From: Xenoacremonium recifei
Lineage: Eukaryota > Ascomycota > Sordariomycetes > Hypocreales > Nectriaceae
DNA length: 64,000 nt
Assembly (NCBI GenBank): GCA_012184525.1
Contig: WOFQ01000010.1
Coordinates: 434,001-498,000, forward strand
Reading direction: 5' to 3'
Position 1 is the stretch's first letter; each line of letters opens with the position of its first letter. Made by a program: the position numbers and the translations under genes. Under the pieces are notes generated by a model. The model searched no databases and was not told the origin of the DNA. It saw nothing but the letters and a program-made list of their open reading frames with translations. This document shows, one piece after another, positions 1 to 12,418 of this stretch.

Positions 1-1721
1 CTGGCTCAAAGCACTTGCTTCCCTTCGCAAACGTGTAAGCGCATTTGATCCGTAGGTCAAGCGGCCAGTTGATCGATGCTCTACTTGTCACTCTCATAGA
101 ATCTCTCTCGACAGCCGTACTGACAATTCATTAGTATGTATCTGTCGTATTGCTTATCTATGGTACCCTTGTGGACGACTCGGACGTCGCCTTAGGGGGC
201 TCTCTGCTGTCATGTTATTTGGCCAAGCTTACCCCTATTTTCTGAACTTCATGAAAACCTTTTACTTTCTGAACAATGTGTACAGCAACTCATATGCCTC
301 GTGGTTGGCTTGTTCTCTAAGAGAGCTACTTGCCGTCGCTCGCTCAAGTGAATAGCGTCTCAATCATCAAAGTAGCAACACACCCAAGTTGGGTTCTCCT
401 ACCACGCAGAAGTTTTGGAAGTTCCAAAGCCTTACACCTCCGTCACTTCCTTGAGGGATGAACTTAGGATTACAACAACGAGAAGACATTATGCTAGTTA
501 AGCATGCGGTTTCCTACCACCGAAACTACTCGAGCGCTGTCAACAAACTCGTCAGTCTCAAACATCCCAAGCCTGCTATTTATACGTGACACAAAAACAA
601 AGGATCCTTCGGCGTATTCGGCGAGGGCGACGAGTATGTGGCCGCGCCATTCGAGCTAATTGAGGTCTGGAAGCGATGCAAGCTATCGGCTCAAAACACT
701 CATGCTGGCCAAACATGTTTGAACCGGGGGACCAGGATCCTATTTCGGCCGACCCTCGAGATTGGGAATCAATGTGCTGACAATTAAGCAGCCAGATTCG
801 GGAGCTGGATCCAGGAGCCAATGGAGAATTTGGTCTCGACCGCCTCAACCCACAGCGGGATGCTGACAGTGCAGCTCCTCAAGATTACGGCGGGAGCTGG
901 CAACAAAAGCACGGCCATATCGCCGAAAGGCTGATCTTTTTTAGTTTGCGAACGCAGGGCAACAAAGAGCGTATCCTGGAATTCCAAATCAGTTAATACG
1001 CTGTCCCCTTGACTGATCCTGGTTGTTGAGGCGGAACGGAACCCCGCTTGCTCGCTAGAGAGCTCCTTCAATTGTGCCAACGCTACGATGGCTGCCATGT
1101 CCCACCGAAACAAGAAGGGATGGTCAGCTCCCTGACAAGCCAACGCTGCGGTCCTCTGTGCCAGCCCACGATTAGAAATTGGCTGGTCATGCAAACTCAC
1201 CGAGGCCCAGAAGTGACAAATGAGACTGCTCATGGCGTTGGGTCACTCGAAGCGGCCGCGGTGGGCTGCAACGCCAATGAGCTAAACCTGACGAAGCACC
1301 CCTCGGACCGTCGATTCTCAGCACCAGATAGAGGCCGTCTGCTTGTGTCTCCGAACATCCGTCCCGAAATTTGGAATGCTGAAGAGCTGTTGGATATGGG
1401 CGAGCCGAAGTCAGGCTACTTAAACGTCACCTCCTCCCGTTCCTCCGCGCCCTCAGTGTGTTCTTCCATCCCCATCGACCTTCTTCGCTCAACACTTATC
1501 GGGTCTTGATAATCTGATTTGCTTGCCCTCAACGTCATTTAGCTTCAGCCCCACAACAGCTCAGACACCAGGTATTACCTACCCCGCCATTGTTCCTGCG
1601 ATGATCTCGAGTTTATCCGCAAACACTGCTTCAATTTGCTTCTCTCAATACCTTCACCGACACATTCAGCTTTTCAGCCATTTACTTACCGATTCGTTCA
1701 AACTAGAAAACACTGCCCAAC
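1..1721. other. left-edge stretch without a supported gene
   Basis: No gene is supported here. At bases 2-55 one plus-strand frame reads 17 sense codons (WLKALASLRKRVSAFDP) to a TAG, which could be the tail of a gene starting to the left, but nothing confirms it. Two open frames of about 150 codons overlap on opposite strands between 784 and 1509. Neither shows a domain, and they look like mutual shadows. Bases 1520-1720 are pyrimidine-rich and form the likely leader of the next gene. Confidence 0.4.
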
Positions 1722-2284
1722 ATGCCTCTTACCGGACACTGTCTTTGCAAGGCCGTCACCTACTCGGTTGACATGGAAGCCCCTCTGCTCGTTGGCTACG
1801 ATCACTGTGACGATTGCCAGCGCCAGAGCGGCTCGACCTACTGTACGTTGTCTCTCCGCTCCCCCATACCCCGAGCCAGGATTTCCCTCGCTAGAAAATC
1901 TCCCAGTGGTGTGTTTTGGGTTCTAACGTGATGCAGCTCTGGTCGCCGTCGTGTTGAAGGACAAGCTCACCCTCAACGGACCCGTCAAGACCTACTCGGG
2001 CAGCAAGGGATCTTCCGGAAACATCGTCCACCGCCTCTTCTGCTCCGACTGCGGCTCTCCCATTGCCCACGACCCCGATGCCGCTCCCGAGATCATCGCC
2101 CTCAAGGCCGGCACCCTCGACACCGAGCTGAAGAAGAACCTGAAGCCTGTATGTCTCTGCCGACGCTTGTATTTTCGGCGTGATACTGACTTAGTTGCTG
2201 CAGGACACCGAGATCTGGACTGTCAGCAAGCTTCCTTTCTGCCAGGAGCACTTGGCCAAGCCTTTCTCTCACATGCCGGAGTAA
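1722..2284 (+). CDS. GFA/CENP-V-domain protein (glutathione-dependent formaldehyde-activating-like)
   Basis: The three-exon model has introns at 1843-1936 and 2149-2203, both GT-AG, and gives 137 aa. The Cys pattern of the GFA (Mss4-like) fold is complete: C7-x-C9 in GHCLC, C29-x2-C32 in HCDDC followed by RQSGS, and C76-x2-C79 in FCSDCGSP. Family members bind zinc and are named after an enzyme that promotes the reaction of formaldehyde with glutathione; most fungal members have no proven substrate. The length is normal for the family. The first intron splits the codon that restores the expected STYSLVAVV strand after the second Cys pair, which supports the splice choice. The protein has no signal peptide and is probably cytosolic. 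It is the only plus-strand gene before 12.9 kb and has no evident partner nearby. Confidence 0.85.
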
Positions 2285-2768
2285 AGAGGAGGCTCTATAT
2301 TAATTGGACAACAGCGACTATGACGGGATTATTGATGATGATGATGCGGCCTCTTTTTGACGTCGTGTAAAAGGCGGCATGGTGAGCTTAGGAATAAGGG
2401 ACCATAGGGCAGATATTTGGTTATGTATGCCTTGGTGCTTGAATTGAATGAAGTTCGCTGTCAACACAATCTTTTCGTTGCATGACAAATTAATTACGAA
2501 GGGGCACTTGTCACGTCTGACGTAGAACGACTCTAAAAACTATTGTTTGTATGCCTTGTGATCTAAGTCGATAGGCTCTGCCATACGTACAGGCCATGGC
2601 ATGGACTCGTTAATTCATAAAAAAGAAGCCCTTGCGCCAAAATTCCATCCACACGATAGATGTTCTTTCGCAGTCTCAGGAGAACTGCTCAACCCGAGAC
2701 GCAACTATCTCCTATCGACTTTTTTAGTCCGCGAAGGGTTCTTCATCGGTTAGATTTGCCCGCAATTT
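2285..2768. other. convergent intergenic region
   Basis: This is the 3' flank shared by the convergent GFA-like and CSN3 genes. It is AT-richer than the coding DNA and holds no supported feature. Confidence 0.6.
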
Positions 2769-4347
2769 CTAGTCAGTGGCCAAAATACCTGTCATCAAAT
2801 CTTCATCCTCAATGGCATGGTCAAAGCCCAATCCAGGGTCGAGACCTTCTTTCTCCGATCGCTTCTGCTCCCTTACCAGGTATCGGACGTACTCCTTGGA
2901 GCCAGCAAGCCGCTCGTCAACAGCCTTGTACTGCTTGGAAAGGGACAGGATGCTGCTCTGGTATCGGGCCACCTCTCGTGCGAAATCGGCCTCTGACAAG
3001 GCAGAATCGTCGTCCAAGAAGGCGAGATAGGTTGTTTCTCCCTCTTGCTGGAGAGTGCCTCGCAACATGTTCGATTCGATCATGCCGCGGACCAAGTCCA
3101 GCACCTCTGCATCCGTTGACAATGACTCCCCTGTCTCTGCACTGAGTGTCGTCTTTCGCAGTTCAGAGATAGAAATTTGCTGGTACGCCGTTCGCAAATT
3201 GAGAATCTGCCATTTCTGATACGCAGCAGCAACGGCTTCGATGAGAGTCGTAGTTCCATCCTCTTCCCAGACGGTGCGGTTAGTCTCGATCTCGCCTCTC
3301 AGCTGCTCTACGTTCCCGGCCTCAAAAAGGTGGGCGATACTTTGGTACGGGGCGGCTAGATTAATGTATGTGCTCTTTGCCGAGGGGGCAGTGTAGGCTG
3401 GGCAAGGCGTGTCCTTCCCGTTCTTGAGCAACCCAACCAATGCCCATCTCTTGTAGGCGCTCAGCATCACCTCGCTGACGCCCTTATCGCGACTCGGGTG
3501 GGTGATGACTCTGGCGAAAGCCTTGTGCGCATTGGCCCAATCTCGTATTGACGTGTAGCAGAGACCACAGAGAAAGTTATACTCCAAGACTCCTGCGCGA
3601 TCAATCTTATCTGTCAATCCAGTATCGACGTTGATGTAGGATGACAAGGGGATATCTCGTCTGCAAAGGATTTTATCTCTTTGGCCAGACGTGAGAGGAT
3701 ACGTAATGATATCGTGACCCAGGACATCGAGCACCTGTTCGATGCAGCTCTTTTCGTAGGCGAAGCGCACCAAGGCTAAATGTGTCGAAGTGAAAGCACT
3801 GCCGGTCGGGTCAAGTCGCAGCATCGCGAAAGACACTGCCTCCGCAGCAACCGTTGACTATTGTACGTGTTAGCGCCAAAGGAGGTTGTATGCTGGACGA
3901 GGTCAAATACAGACCGGGAATGCTTCCGCAGAAAGCACAAATTCCAAGATCCTTCTGAACTGATAACCTGCATATCGAACGTGGGAAGGGTTGAAAGTCA
4001 ACAAAAATCCAAGCATTCGTTCGAGTATCAGTGATCTATTGGCTGGATTGGCCTGGCTGATGCGGTCGATTCCAACTTGTAGGATCGCTAGGTACGGGAT
4101 CGAGTCGGAGAAGGGATCTAGCGTCTACATATAGTGAGTTATTATCATATGAACGGGAGGAAAAGTTGGGGATGACATGTCTTACCGACAGCAGAACGAT
4201 CATATTGTTCTGAACCAGCTCCCGGCTTGCACCCACGAGTCGACTGACTCCGACCACCTGATCCTTGAGGTGTTGGTCGAGTTGCTTCGATGCAAGGCCT
4301 AGCCCAGCCACCGAGAAGGTCGCCAGTTTCATCTGGAAGGCATCCAT
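2769..4347 (-). CDS. CSN3: COP9 signalosome subunit 3 (PCI-domain protein)
   Basis: This is a subunit of the COP9 signalosome, the nuclear complex that removes Nedd8/Rub1 from cullins and controls light response and development in filamentous fungi. The three-exon model uses 4347-4186, 4124-3915 and 3857-2769, with introns of 61 and 57 nt and all junctions in phase 0, giving 486 aa, the usual CSN3 size. The N-terminal family signature LDPFSDSIPYLAIL begins about 55 residues in, once intron 1 is removed. The C-terminal third is a PCI-like helical/winged-helix region (YQKWQILNLRTAYQQISISE, then LVRGMIESNMLRG), followed by a helical tail. The start at 4347 (MDAFQMKLATF) is chosen because the distance to the LDP motif matches the family. 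An open frame continues 5' of it to an AG at 4404 but has no convincing upstream exon. Confidence 0.85.
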
Positions 4348-5045
4348 ATTGCCTCCCGGGACTCTTCCCAGTGTCGCTCGAAAGGCGGCTTCGGAGACAG
4401 AGAGGGCACGGTCCTATCCGCGTTTTGCCTTCTGCATGCTTAGCTGGGTGGTAATTTCCGCACGGGGAGATGTGTGTATTGAAGGCTGCCGAAGAGACTG
4501 TGAGGAAAGCTTGTGCAAGTTGGGTCTAGAGAATGGTGAATCAAGACGATGATTCGAGGATGTAAAGCAGCTGGCTGATCGGGAGCTTCGCCGTTGGTGG
4601 TGGGGTTCGTGCCTGCTGTGATGACAGCATCCGATATTCAACCGTCGCGAGCTTATCGGCTCACCGAGATAAGAGACACACCGAAGGCTGTCGCGGGGTC
4701 ACCTTGGGGTCACCGAAGCCGCGACTTCCACGGAAGCTCTTAAAGTCCATGTATGCAGATATTCCAGTCTGGATAGAAAGACTAGAAGCAGTCTATAGAA
4801 AATCATGAATTTAACTCCTAGCCCTTAATATTTATCTGTTTTTACTGGGACGAATAGCCCCTCTCAAGTTTCGTACCTAAACCCCCACCTGCAACGCCTG
4901 AACCAACTCCAAGTTCCAAGCCTGACATAACAGATCACGACACTATACGGAATAAACCCAGACTGACCACCTAATCGCCGAGAGATCGAGTATTTACCCT
5001 TTGCCATGTTTATTTCATCAGGTCCGTATATGCCATGGCCTTCGG
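4348..5045. other. intergenic region 5' of CSN3
   Basis: This is the promoter side of CSN3 and the 3' side of the CCCH gene. Three frames on the minus strand stay open for 25-75 codons between 4400 and 4650, but no combination with GT-AG splicing joins convincingly to CSN3. Bases 4780-4860 are AT-rich. There is no other supported feature. Confidence 0.5.
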
Positions 5046-6350
5046 TTACATCTCTCGCTTATGAGGAGGCTCGATCGGGCCCCAGACGCAGCGAGAGCCG
5101 GCGCCGTTGATTGCCAGCGGGCGGAGCGCATCTGTAGCAGCAGCTGGGGTCAGAATCAGCACCTCACAAAAAGCCTCCAGGGGAAGGGGCTTTGGTACCG
5201 ACCGATTCTCTTCGAATGGGTCTCCGTCGGAGACTGTCTCATCGCCATCGTCATCGTGGGACTCTGCACTTGGACGTGCGCATTCTCTTTGCGCCATCCC
5301 GACTGTCCAAGCACCCGGGCCCTCCCGTCTGGAGAATCGCCGCCCTCAAGCAGAGGCTCAACGCGGTGAGTGGGAGACACGGGCACTGGAGACTCTTGAT
5401 GTCGCTGAAGTTCGGTCTGGAGTTTTTTATACCAGGGAGGCAACCCCTGAAACAGGCCGAGAGAGTGTTGGGTCTCTTTGTCGAGGGGCATCTCGTGTTT
5501 ATACTTGCAGCCCTGTTGCGTGAAGGCACAGGTACCCTCGTGCACCCACTTGTCACAATAGATTTTCGGTCTCTTGGGTGTGACGGGCGACGTGGCGACG
5601 ATTCGATCGATCTGTTTCTGTCGGACTTATTACTCTCAAATTCCCGGGCGAGGAGAGGGGTCGAATAGCAACGAAGAAGCAATCCTTACCTGAATATTGT
5701 CAGATCCGTGTCCAGAGCACTAAGGGCTCAGCCTCCCGTCCCCACGATTAGGAATACAGCACCGCACATACCTTGATTGTCACAGGCCGGTTCATCTCAG
5801 CGACGCCCTGAGGCGGCGATGCCTGCAAGGCGGGCAAGACGACCATCCCTCCCGGTCCAGTCTGTCTTGGCGGGATTTCCACCATCGCTGGCAGCATATC
5901 AGCCGGTATCAAACGAGTGAACTGTCCGTTTCCCCGGTCCAGGCAATAGGCAAAGCCGCCCAGCTTGCTCTCGCCAGTGTCGCCTCGAGGAGTGGTCGGG
6001 CTGGTCAGTGCATAGTTGTCTGGCGCGGCGGACGTCCAGTTGCCAACGTCTCGGGCTGGATTAGTGCGCCAGTTGGGGGCTACTGCGCTCCTGGGGGACG
6101 TATAGCCATATACCTGCTGAGTTTGGAGGTTCTGCTGGAAGGCTTGTTGGTTGCGGTCAAACAGCGTCAACTGTCGGTTCTGAGCGTTGGTATGGAGCGC
6201 AGCGTTATGCTGGCGGAAATTCATGATATCAGAGGGGACCTGGTGATGAAACTCGTAGACCAAATCAGGCGAGCTGTCCCGCGTGGAAGGAGAGGAACAA
6301 GATGTTTCAGAAGATGAGAGGGGGAAAGTAAGACGGTAAGGAGAGTCCAT
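5046..6350 (-). CDS. CCCH zinc-finger protein (C-terminal model unresolved)
   Basis: Exon 1 (6350-5772, 193 codons) is Ser/Gln-rich without a known domain. It ends at GTATGT and joins in phase 0 to an exon beginning at 5611 after a 160-nt intron ending CAG. The join creates IDRIVATSPVTPKRPKIYC followed by a single CCCH finger with C-x8-C-x6-C-x3-H spacing (CDKWVHEGTC, then CKYKH). Single-finger proteins of this kind usually bind RNA. After the finger, the frame through LGLFQGLPPWYKKLQTEL continues to a stop at 5156. A second, acidic frame (AESHDDDGDETVSDGD to PPHKREM) ends at 5046 and looks more like the true C-terminus. Joining the two needs a further intron between about 5400 and 5250 with weak splice sites, or a frameshift. 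The gene assignment is firm; the last 80-90 residues are not. Confidence 0.7.
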
Positions 6351-7049
6351 GGTCCAGAATCCGGGCAGTCAAGGACAGCGAGCGTTGACGTAGAGGTAAA
6401 CGGCCCGGGGGGGCAACACGCCTGTCCTGGCCTGGGTGGGCAAGCAAACGGGCCTAGGAAGCACGCGTCTTATGTATTCACCCTGGATCGACGTGCACAC
6501 GGCTAGCGGTATAGGCGGTATAAGCGGAACAGAGCAGCAGGAAGAAGCACGGCAGACGGAGGTGCAGGTGCAGGCGCAGGCGCAGGCGAGAAGGCGAAGA
6601 GGGTCCTCGCCCAAGATTGACGAGCCCGAGAGCAGCAGCAATAGCCGCACTTATCACCATCGGGCTGGCGCTCGGATCGACCGTGGCCGTTTGCCTTGTC
6701 CAGGATGTATGTGGTTGGCGAAGAGGACGGTCGGTTACCTGCAGAGGCTGTTTGTGTATCCACGTGACTGGCATCCATTCACAGGACGTCCTGCAGCCGA
6801 CAGAGGGCAAGTTTGCCTGCTTGCAAGTTTAGTATTCCCTAGCGCTGTTTGCTGTCTACCTTATGGATCCTGGTATCTGTCTGATGCGATGCAATATGTC
6901 CGATGCTAGCCCATCCGTTCGCTGTCCTTTCCACCCCCCAGTCTGCCTTCCCGTCCGCTCTCCTCCCAGGCCCTCTTAAATGAGGCCAAGCAAGCAAGCA
7001 AGCATATGTGTTGGCATTGTGTGTGTTCGTAGATCCGTCAAACAATAAA
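6351..7049. other. intergenic region upstream of the CCCH gene
   Basis: This lies between the CCCH gene start and the 3' end of the remodeler. It contains a GGTGCAGGCG-type imperfect repeat near 6558-6590 and an (AAGC)n run near 6985-7000. The open frames seen here are compositionally biased by these repeats and are not supported as genes. Confidence 0.5.
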
Positions 7050-10000
7050 TCATGGCGCCCGAGATCCAGCCTGCATGCTCAAGTCTTGTAATTGCCTCAG
7101 CAAGACTGTCTTCATTTGCTGTTTCGTTGCTGCGTTTGACTTGGAGTGGTGCACTCCGTCAAGGGCCATCCGCAGCTGTGCCTCCGACAAGCGTGGAATT
7201 CCGTTAGTGTGTTTCCACTGTTCGAAGGAAGAACTATAGCTAGTGTTCAAGTTATTTGGGAGGGGTGCTCCGGGTTGTCCTCCCGGTCTTGAGACCATAC
7301 CTGGGGTCGTGATTTGCCCACCACTGACGACGCCACCGAACGTTTGGCCGGAGTTGGAGTTGGAGAGCATGGAAGGGATTGGCTGGATTTCGCGTCTCTG
7401 CGTTTCTTCTCCTTGGCCTGCTGACCGGGTGACTTCTTGGCGGAGTCGTCGTTTCTGCCCTTGGACTTCGGGGGCGATTTCGTTGGTGTTAGTAGCTGCG
7501 CTCTGTTCTTTGTTGGTTTCGCGCCGGCTCTTCCCGCCTTGACGGGAGTCCGTACTCGAGTGGCTGGTTTCCCCAGTTTCGCGGGACGTGACGGCATTTT
7601 CTTCGGCGTCTGTGGTGTGTTTGTGTTAACTGCTGTGTTCTTCGCAATCTTCTTGACAGGCGTAGCTGCCGGGGTTCTGAGTTGTTTAGGAGAAAGCTTT
7701 CGTCGTTTACCTTTTCCTGAAGTTATCGCAGCGTCGTCGTCGGAGTCATCCCCAGACTCAGCTGCCGCAAATTCATCAGAGGAGTCTGACTCTTCGCCCA
7801 CGGCAAGGCCCTCAATGGCGTTCGTCTTGTAGTTGATAGCCTAAATGGTAGTTAGTCTCTGTACCACTAGACACGAATATGTTTACACCTACTAATCGGC
7901 GTCTGCCTCCTCTACCGAGAACTTCTCGGTTTGCTTCTGCTTCGCGTCGAGCTTCCGCTTCACGTTCCGCAAGGATGCGATCCCAAACGCTAGAGTTGAC
8001 GGGGACTGGCTCCTGTTCTTCTTCCATTGCGAGAGCGTCGTCGAATCCAGATCTTTCGTTCGCCCAAACGCGCGCATACGAGAATTGCGTCTCTGCCGAA
8101 CCCTCGTCGTTGGTCTTCGTTTGCTCGATCTCGGTACGATCTAGAAGTTTGTCAACAGAAGCAGCATCGTAATGAATCGCCTCTTTCTGGTAGTCCTCGC
8201 TGAAGAGAGCTTGAGCGCCATGCTTCAGAATCGACTCCAAATCGTCGCCAGCCAAATCATCGTCATCCATGCTTTCAATAAGGGCATGATCGAGCGCCAT
8301 CTTTTTACGCCCGACCTGCATAATCCTCTCTTCCACCGAATCTTTGGTCATCAGCTGAAAGCAAAGAACTTTCTTCTTTTGCCCAATGCGGTGCGCACGA
8401 GAGAGGGCTTGGATATCCTGGTGTGGATTGAAATCCGGATCCATGATTATCACCGTGTCCGCCGTTGCGAGGTTGATACCAACACCTCCAGCTCGCGTTG
8501 AGAGAAGGAAGGCAAACACGGGCGAGTCCGGCGCATTGAAGGCGTCAATACGTCTCTGCTTTTCCAAGCTTCCGATTTGACCGTCCAGCCGGCGAAAATC
8601 ATAGCCTAGGCCTGCGAGAAAGTCTTCAATGATATCCAGTTGTTGAAGGAACTGGCTAAAGATCAGGACTCGATGGCCTCTCTCCTTCAATTTGGGAAGC
8701 ATAATCTCTAGCAAAATCAGCTTTGCCGATGCCTCCACCAGATTGCGATGAAGTGTTTCAGGGTCGTGATGTTTTTCCTCGATAGCCTCTGAGTAGATGA
8801 ACGGGTGACAGAGGCACTTCCTCAGTTGCATCAAGATGTTGTTCAAGCTCCCACGCTCTTTTCTGTTCATCTTGCTGTTCGCAAACATGGATTTAATCAG
8901 TTCCGGATTCTTGGACATGATGCTTTTGGACAGCTTTTCCTGGATGACAGTCATCGTTACAGGCAAGATGATCTGAGCCATTGGCGGTAGGAATTTCAGA
9001 ACACCGGCTTTAGTCCGCCTGAGGAAATAGGGGCGGATTTTCTCGTGTAGCTTCGGGAGCGTCTCTTTGTCAAGAACTTGAAATTCTTCATCCAGTTTCA
9101 CGGCATCCTGGGACTCGTCAATGAACTGGATCAGGTTGAACAGCTCTCGTTTGTTGTTCTGCAAGGGCGTTCCAGTGAGGAGAAGTCGGAATGGGATCTT
9201 CATCGCTCTCAAAGCCACATAAAGCAGATTCTGGTCATTCTTGAGACGCTGGCCCTCGTCGACGACAAGTCCTGTCCAGTTGACCGAATTGAACGAGACT
9301 CTCGTACGTGGATCCTGGGCAGAGTCGTAAGACATGACGACCACATGCGCCTTCATGTCCTTGCTGTTGTGGGGAAATAGTTCGTACTTGTAGGCGAGTT
9401 CTTGGGGTTCCTTGCCGCCGTGGTAGGTAACAACACGCAAATCGGGCGCCCATTGCTTGAATTCTCTCCTCCAATTTGGGCATGTCGCGTTGGGGACGAC
9501 GATAAGGAAAGGCCAACACTAGATAATAGCGTCAGTGATGAAATCTTGGGATTGGTCTGAGAACTCTGTATCACTTACTCTTGGTTTGTCTTGGACTAGC
9601 GAAGTGACCAAGCTCACCACCTGCACGGTTTTGCCCAAGCCCATTTCATCCGCCAATACGACGCTTCGGTTATGATGATAATTCTCGAGGAGCCAGTTGA
9701 GACCCTCGACCTGATAACCCATCAACTTCCCTCGCTTGAGCCCATGAGGCTGAACATCGACCTCGATAAAGGGTGCGCTCTTGAAGGATTTAATACGTTC
9801 GCGCATTTTGTTCTGGGAGTCGTGGTGAAAGTATTTTCCTTCGACGTATTCATGATAAGCCTCCGTGAAGGCAGTGTAGATGTCGCCCATGTCGGGGCTA
9901 GGCGGCGAGTCCCATACGACATCATCATATCCCAGGCCCTGGAATTTGACAAATATCTTGCTAACATGAGATAAACTGGCCAACTCGGCTTCCTTATTGC

Positions 10001-12418
10001 CCAGTCGGGGGGCCGAAGAATCCATTTTGGAGTTAAGAATGACATCAGGCATAATAAACTCGTCTGGAATGGCATCCTTTGCCGTGTATCTCAATAGGCC
10101 CTGCTCCAGGTCCCGTTTTCCGAAGGCTGTCCGCATTGTTGACGCAGCTACGCCGAAAATCCAGGCGCCAGGCATCCAAGTACAATGTGCGTAGGATGTT
10201 GTCTCCCATTTGACGAGATATTCTTTGTCGTCCTCGGCAACCTCAGCGTATGTCAATTGCTCGTCAAAGCTTCCATGCTTCTTAGGTCTCCAAGCAACTA
10301 GACGATGTATCTTGTGCTTCGCAGATGCGCATTCGTCACATTGCCAGTCAACCGAATAGTCTTTCAAGCGCTCCGACTTCAAGTCAGTATGGATTGAATT
10401 GTCGGATCCCGGTAAATGCTCCACGTGCCATCCTCGATGGCATGTTATGCACCGAAAGAGTACAAGATCGGAGTCGTTCAGAAGTTCCTCGGAAACCTCG
10501 GTGACGGGGTCAACGCCGTCGTTCTGCTCTCTCAGCTTCTCCTCCTGTCGAGCAGTCTTCCTCTCGGAAAATGCAGCACAGGTACGCCCATGACCTTTGC
10601 AGTCCTGACACATACTGTGATCGGGAGCACGGCTGTCCTTCTTCTGGGAGATTCCAATGCAGTATCGGCATTGAAGGACAAAATCATCCTCACCGACTTT
10701 GGTGACCAGGTGCTCTCTAGCGCTACGGAAACCAAGGCAGTTCTTGTGGTATGATAAGGTGCAACCTTGGCAGTGAACCATCAAGCCCTTTGACTTAGAG
10801 CCATGGCATGTGTGGCAAGTGTCCATGTGCATAGAAGCGAAGCTCGAGTCTGGGGGAACCGGCTGAAAGACCTCCCTGACCGAAATGACCTTTGGCGCAC
10901 CAGGGCCTTTGTCGTCCACCACATAAAACGAGTCATCGTCCATAAGAGCATCATCCCGCATGCTCGCCTTGTTGCGCGTCGATCTCGCTGACCTTCGCGG
11001 GGCCTCGAATTCGATGTCGGAATCAGGGGACTTCTGACGAGAACTGGTTCCAGAGCGAGCTTTCTGTCGTGCGGTCATGGCTTGCAATCGTTTCGATCGT
11101 AGGCGGGCTTTGGTTGGGCGGCCCTTCTTTGCCCCTGGAAGATCAGATGTGACAAGAGCAAAATCGCCATCGTCTTCATCCGTGGAAATGTGCCGAGGCT
11201 CGTCATCCACCAGCTCATCAGGCTCTTGACTGGCAAGTCCATTCTTAAAGTTCATGCTGGTCAATTTCACTTGTCTCTGTGTTCGTGTTCGCAAAACTCG
11301 CGTCGGCGGAGCTGAATGGACACCCTTAAGATCACTCAGGTCATCGTCGTCATCGGAAATAATGAGCGAGCTGTGGATTCTCGAGGCTCGGGAACTCTGC
11401 ACGTTGAGAGTTCGAAGGGGCCTGTCCGTCTCATGACCATCATTCGCCAGTTCATCCTCATCGAGGTCCATGAGGTCTGATGCCCCTGAGTTGTCAGAGT
11501 CCCATTCGTCCTCTGGGTCTCGTTTCCGCTTCTGCGTGAGGAGAGGCATCTCTCCGGCGCCCTGGGCTATGCCCTGGTTGAAGCGGGAAAGGGCTGCTCT
11601 GCCGTTGTCTAAGGTGACGAGATCGGCTAGGCTGAGCTGAGAGGAAGTTAGCTGGGGCTTCTTGGGGTTGAGGAGTATCCGATTGCGATAGGGAGAGGAG
11701 GTTAGAAGAGAGGCAGAGCCGGAGAATATTTTGCGAAGATTGAAGGAGTTGCAGAGATGAATAATGCTGTAGCCGCCGCAGCAAACACAAAAATATGCAG
11801 GCCGAGTCACTTTGCAGTGAATAGCTAGGGCATGAATAGGCAACACGGCATAGCGCAGTCACCCTGAATCGACATCAGGGGTGAAGGTGCCGGGTGTGTC
11901 GCTGTGTGAAGAGAGAGGCCTGTGCAAAAGACGAAGAGAGAATCTCGTGGTTTGGTTGCCAAATTCCGGCTGGCAAAACAGGGAAAATGGCTTGTAAAGA
12001 AGAGAAGAAGCAAAAGAAAAGAGCAGAACAAGTAGGCCAACGAGGAAAACCAACCGAAAGAGATATGACTTACCACCTCTTGTCGTCCTTCCGTGAACTC
12101 GACATGATACCTCGCCTTTCCGCGATGCACGTCTAACTCCCCAAGAATAAATTCAATAATTTCGCTTCGGACTGAAAGGTATTCATCCCGCTTTTCCCGG
12201 GGCATTTCTGGTATCGCAACCTCTATCCTGGTTCTGGGGTTCGACTCGATGATCGTCTGGACTGGAGTTTCGTTCCGCGCGGGGCTACTACTCGATCTCG
12301 AGAAGTCGTTCTGGTCCGAATCCTCTCCAGGACCATCAAAACCCATTAACACATCCGAAACAACATCGTGGTTGTCGTCCGCCGCCAAAGAGTCGAAGAA
12401 GTCATCGTCGCTCTCCAT
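7050..12418 (-). CDS. mit1: Mit1-like PHD/SNF2 chromatin remodeler
   Basis: This is a large SNF2-family ATPase of the CHD/Mi-2 type. Mit1 is the remodeler of the heterochromatin-silencing SHREC complex in fission yeast, and its nuclear role here is inferred from architecture. Exons are 12418-12074, 11636-9579, 9518-7893 and 7840 downward, with phase-0 joins and introns of 437, 60 and 52 nt. Order along the protein: acidic N-terminus; PHD-like Cys fingers (CHTCHG, CQGC, CRYC, CITC, CDEC) at about residues 380-545; two chromo-like segments (YLVKWETTSYAHCTW, IFVKFQGLGYDDVVW) near 590 and 680; ATPase with Walker A DEMGLGKT near 780 and DEGQ (in place of DEAH) near 885; helicase C domain ending in SRAHRIGQ near 1150; Lys/Pro-rich tail. 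The last exon switches frame near 7250-7450 to a Gln/Ser-rich end at 7050, and I could not place that final intron. An upstream in-frame ATG exists at 12457. Confidence 0.8.

Noticed and set aside
784..1509. Overlapping frames of about 150 codons on both strands near the left edge
   Set aside because: Neither has a recognisable motif or splice partner, and each can be a shadow of the other.
4400..4645. Extra 5' exons for CSN3
   Set aside because: Several open frames exist, but no GT-AG combination keeps phase, and the start at 4347 already gives the normal distance to the conserved LDP motif.
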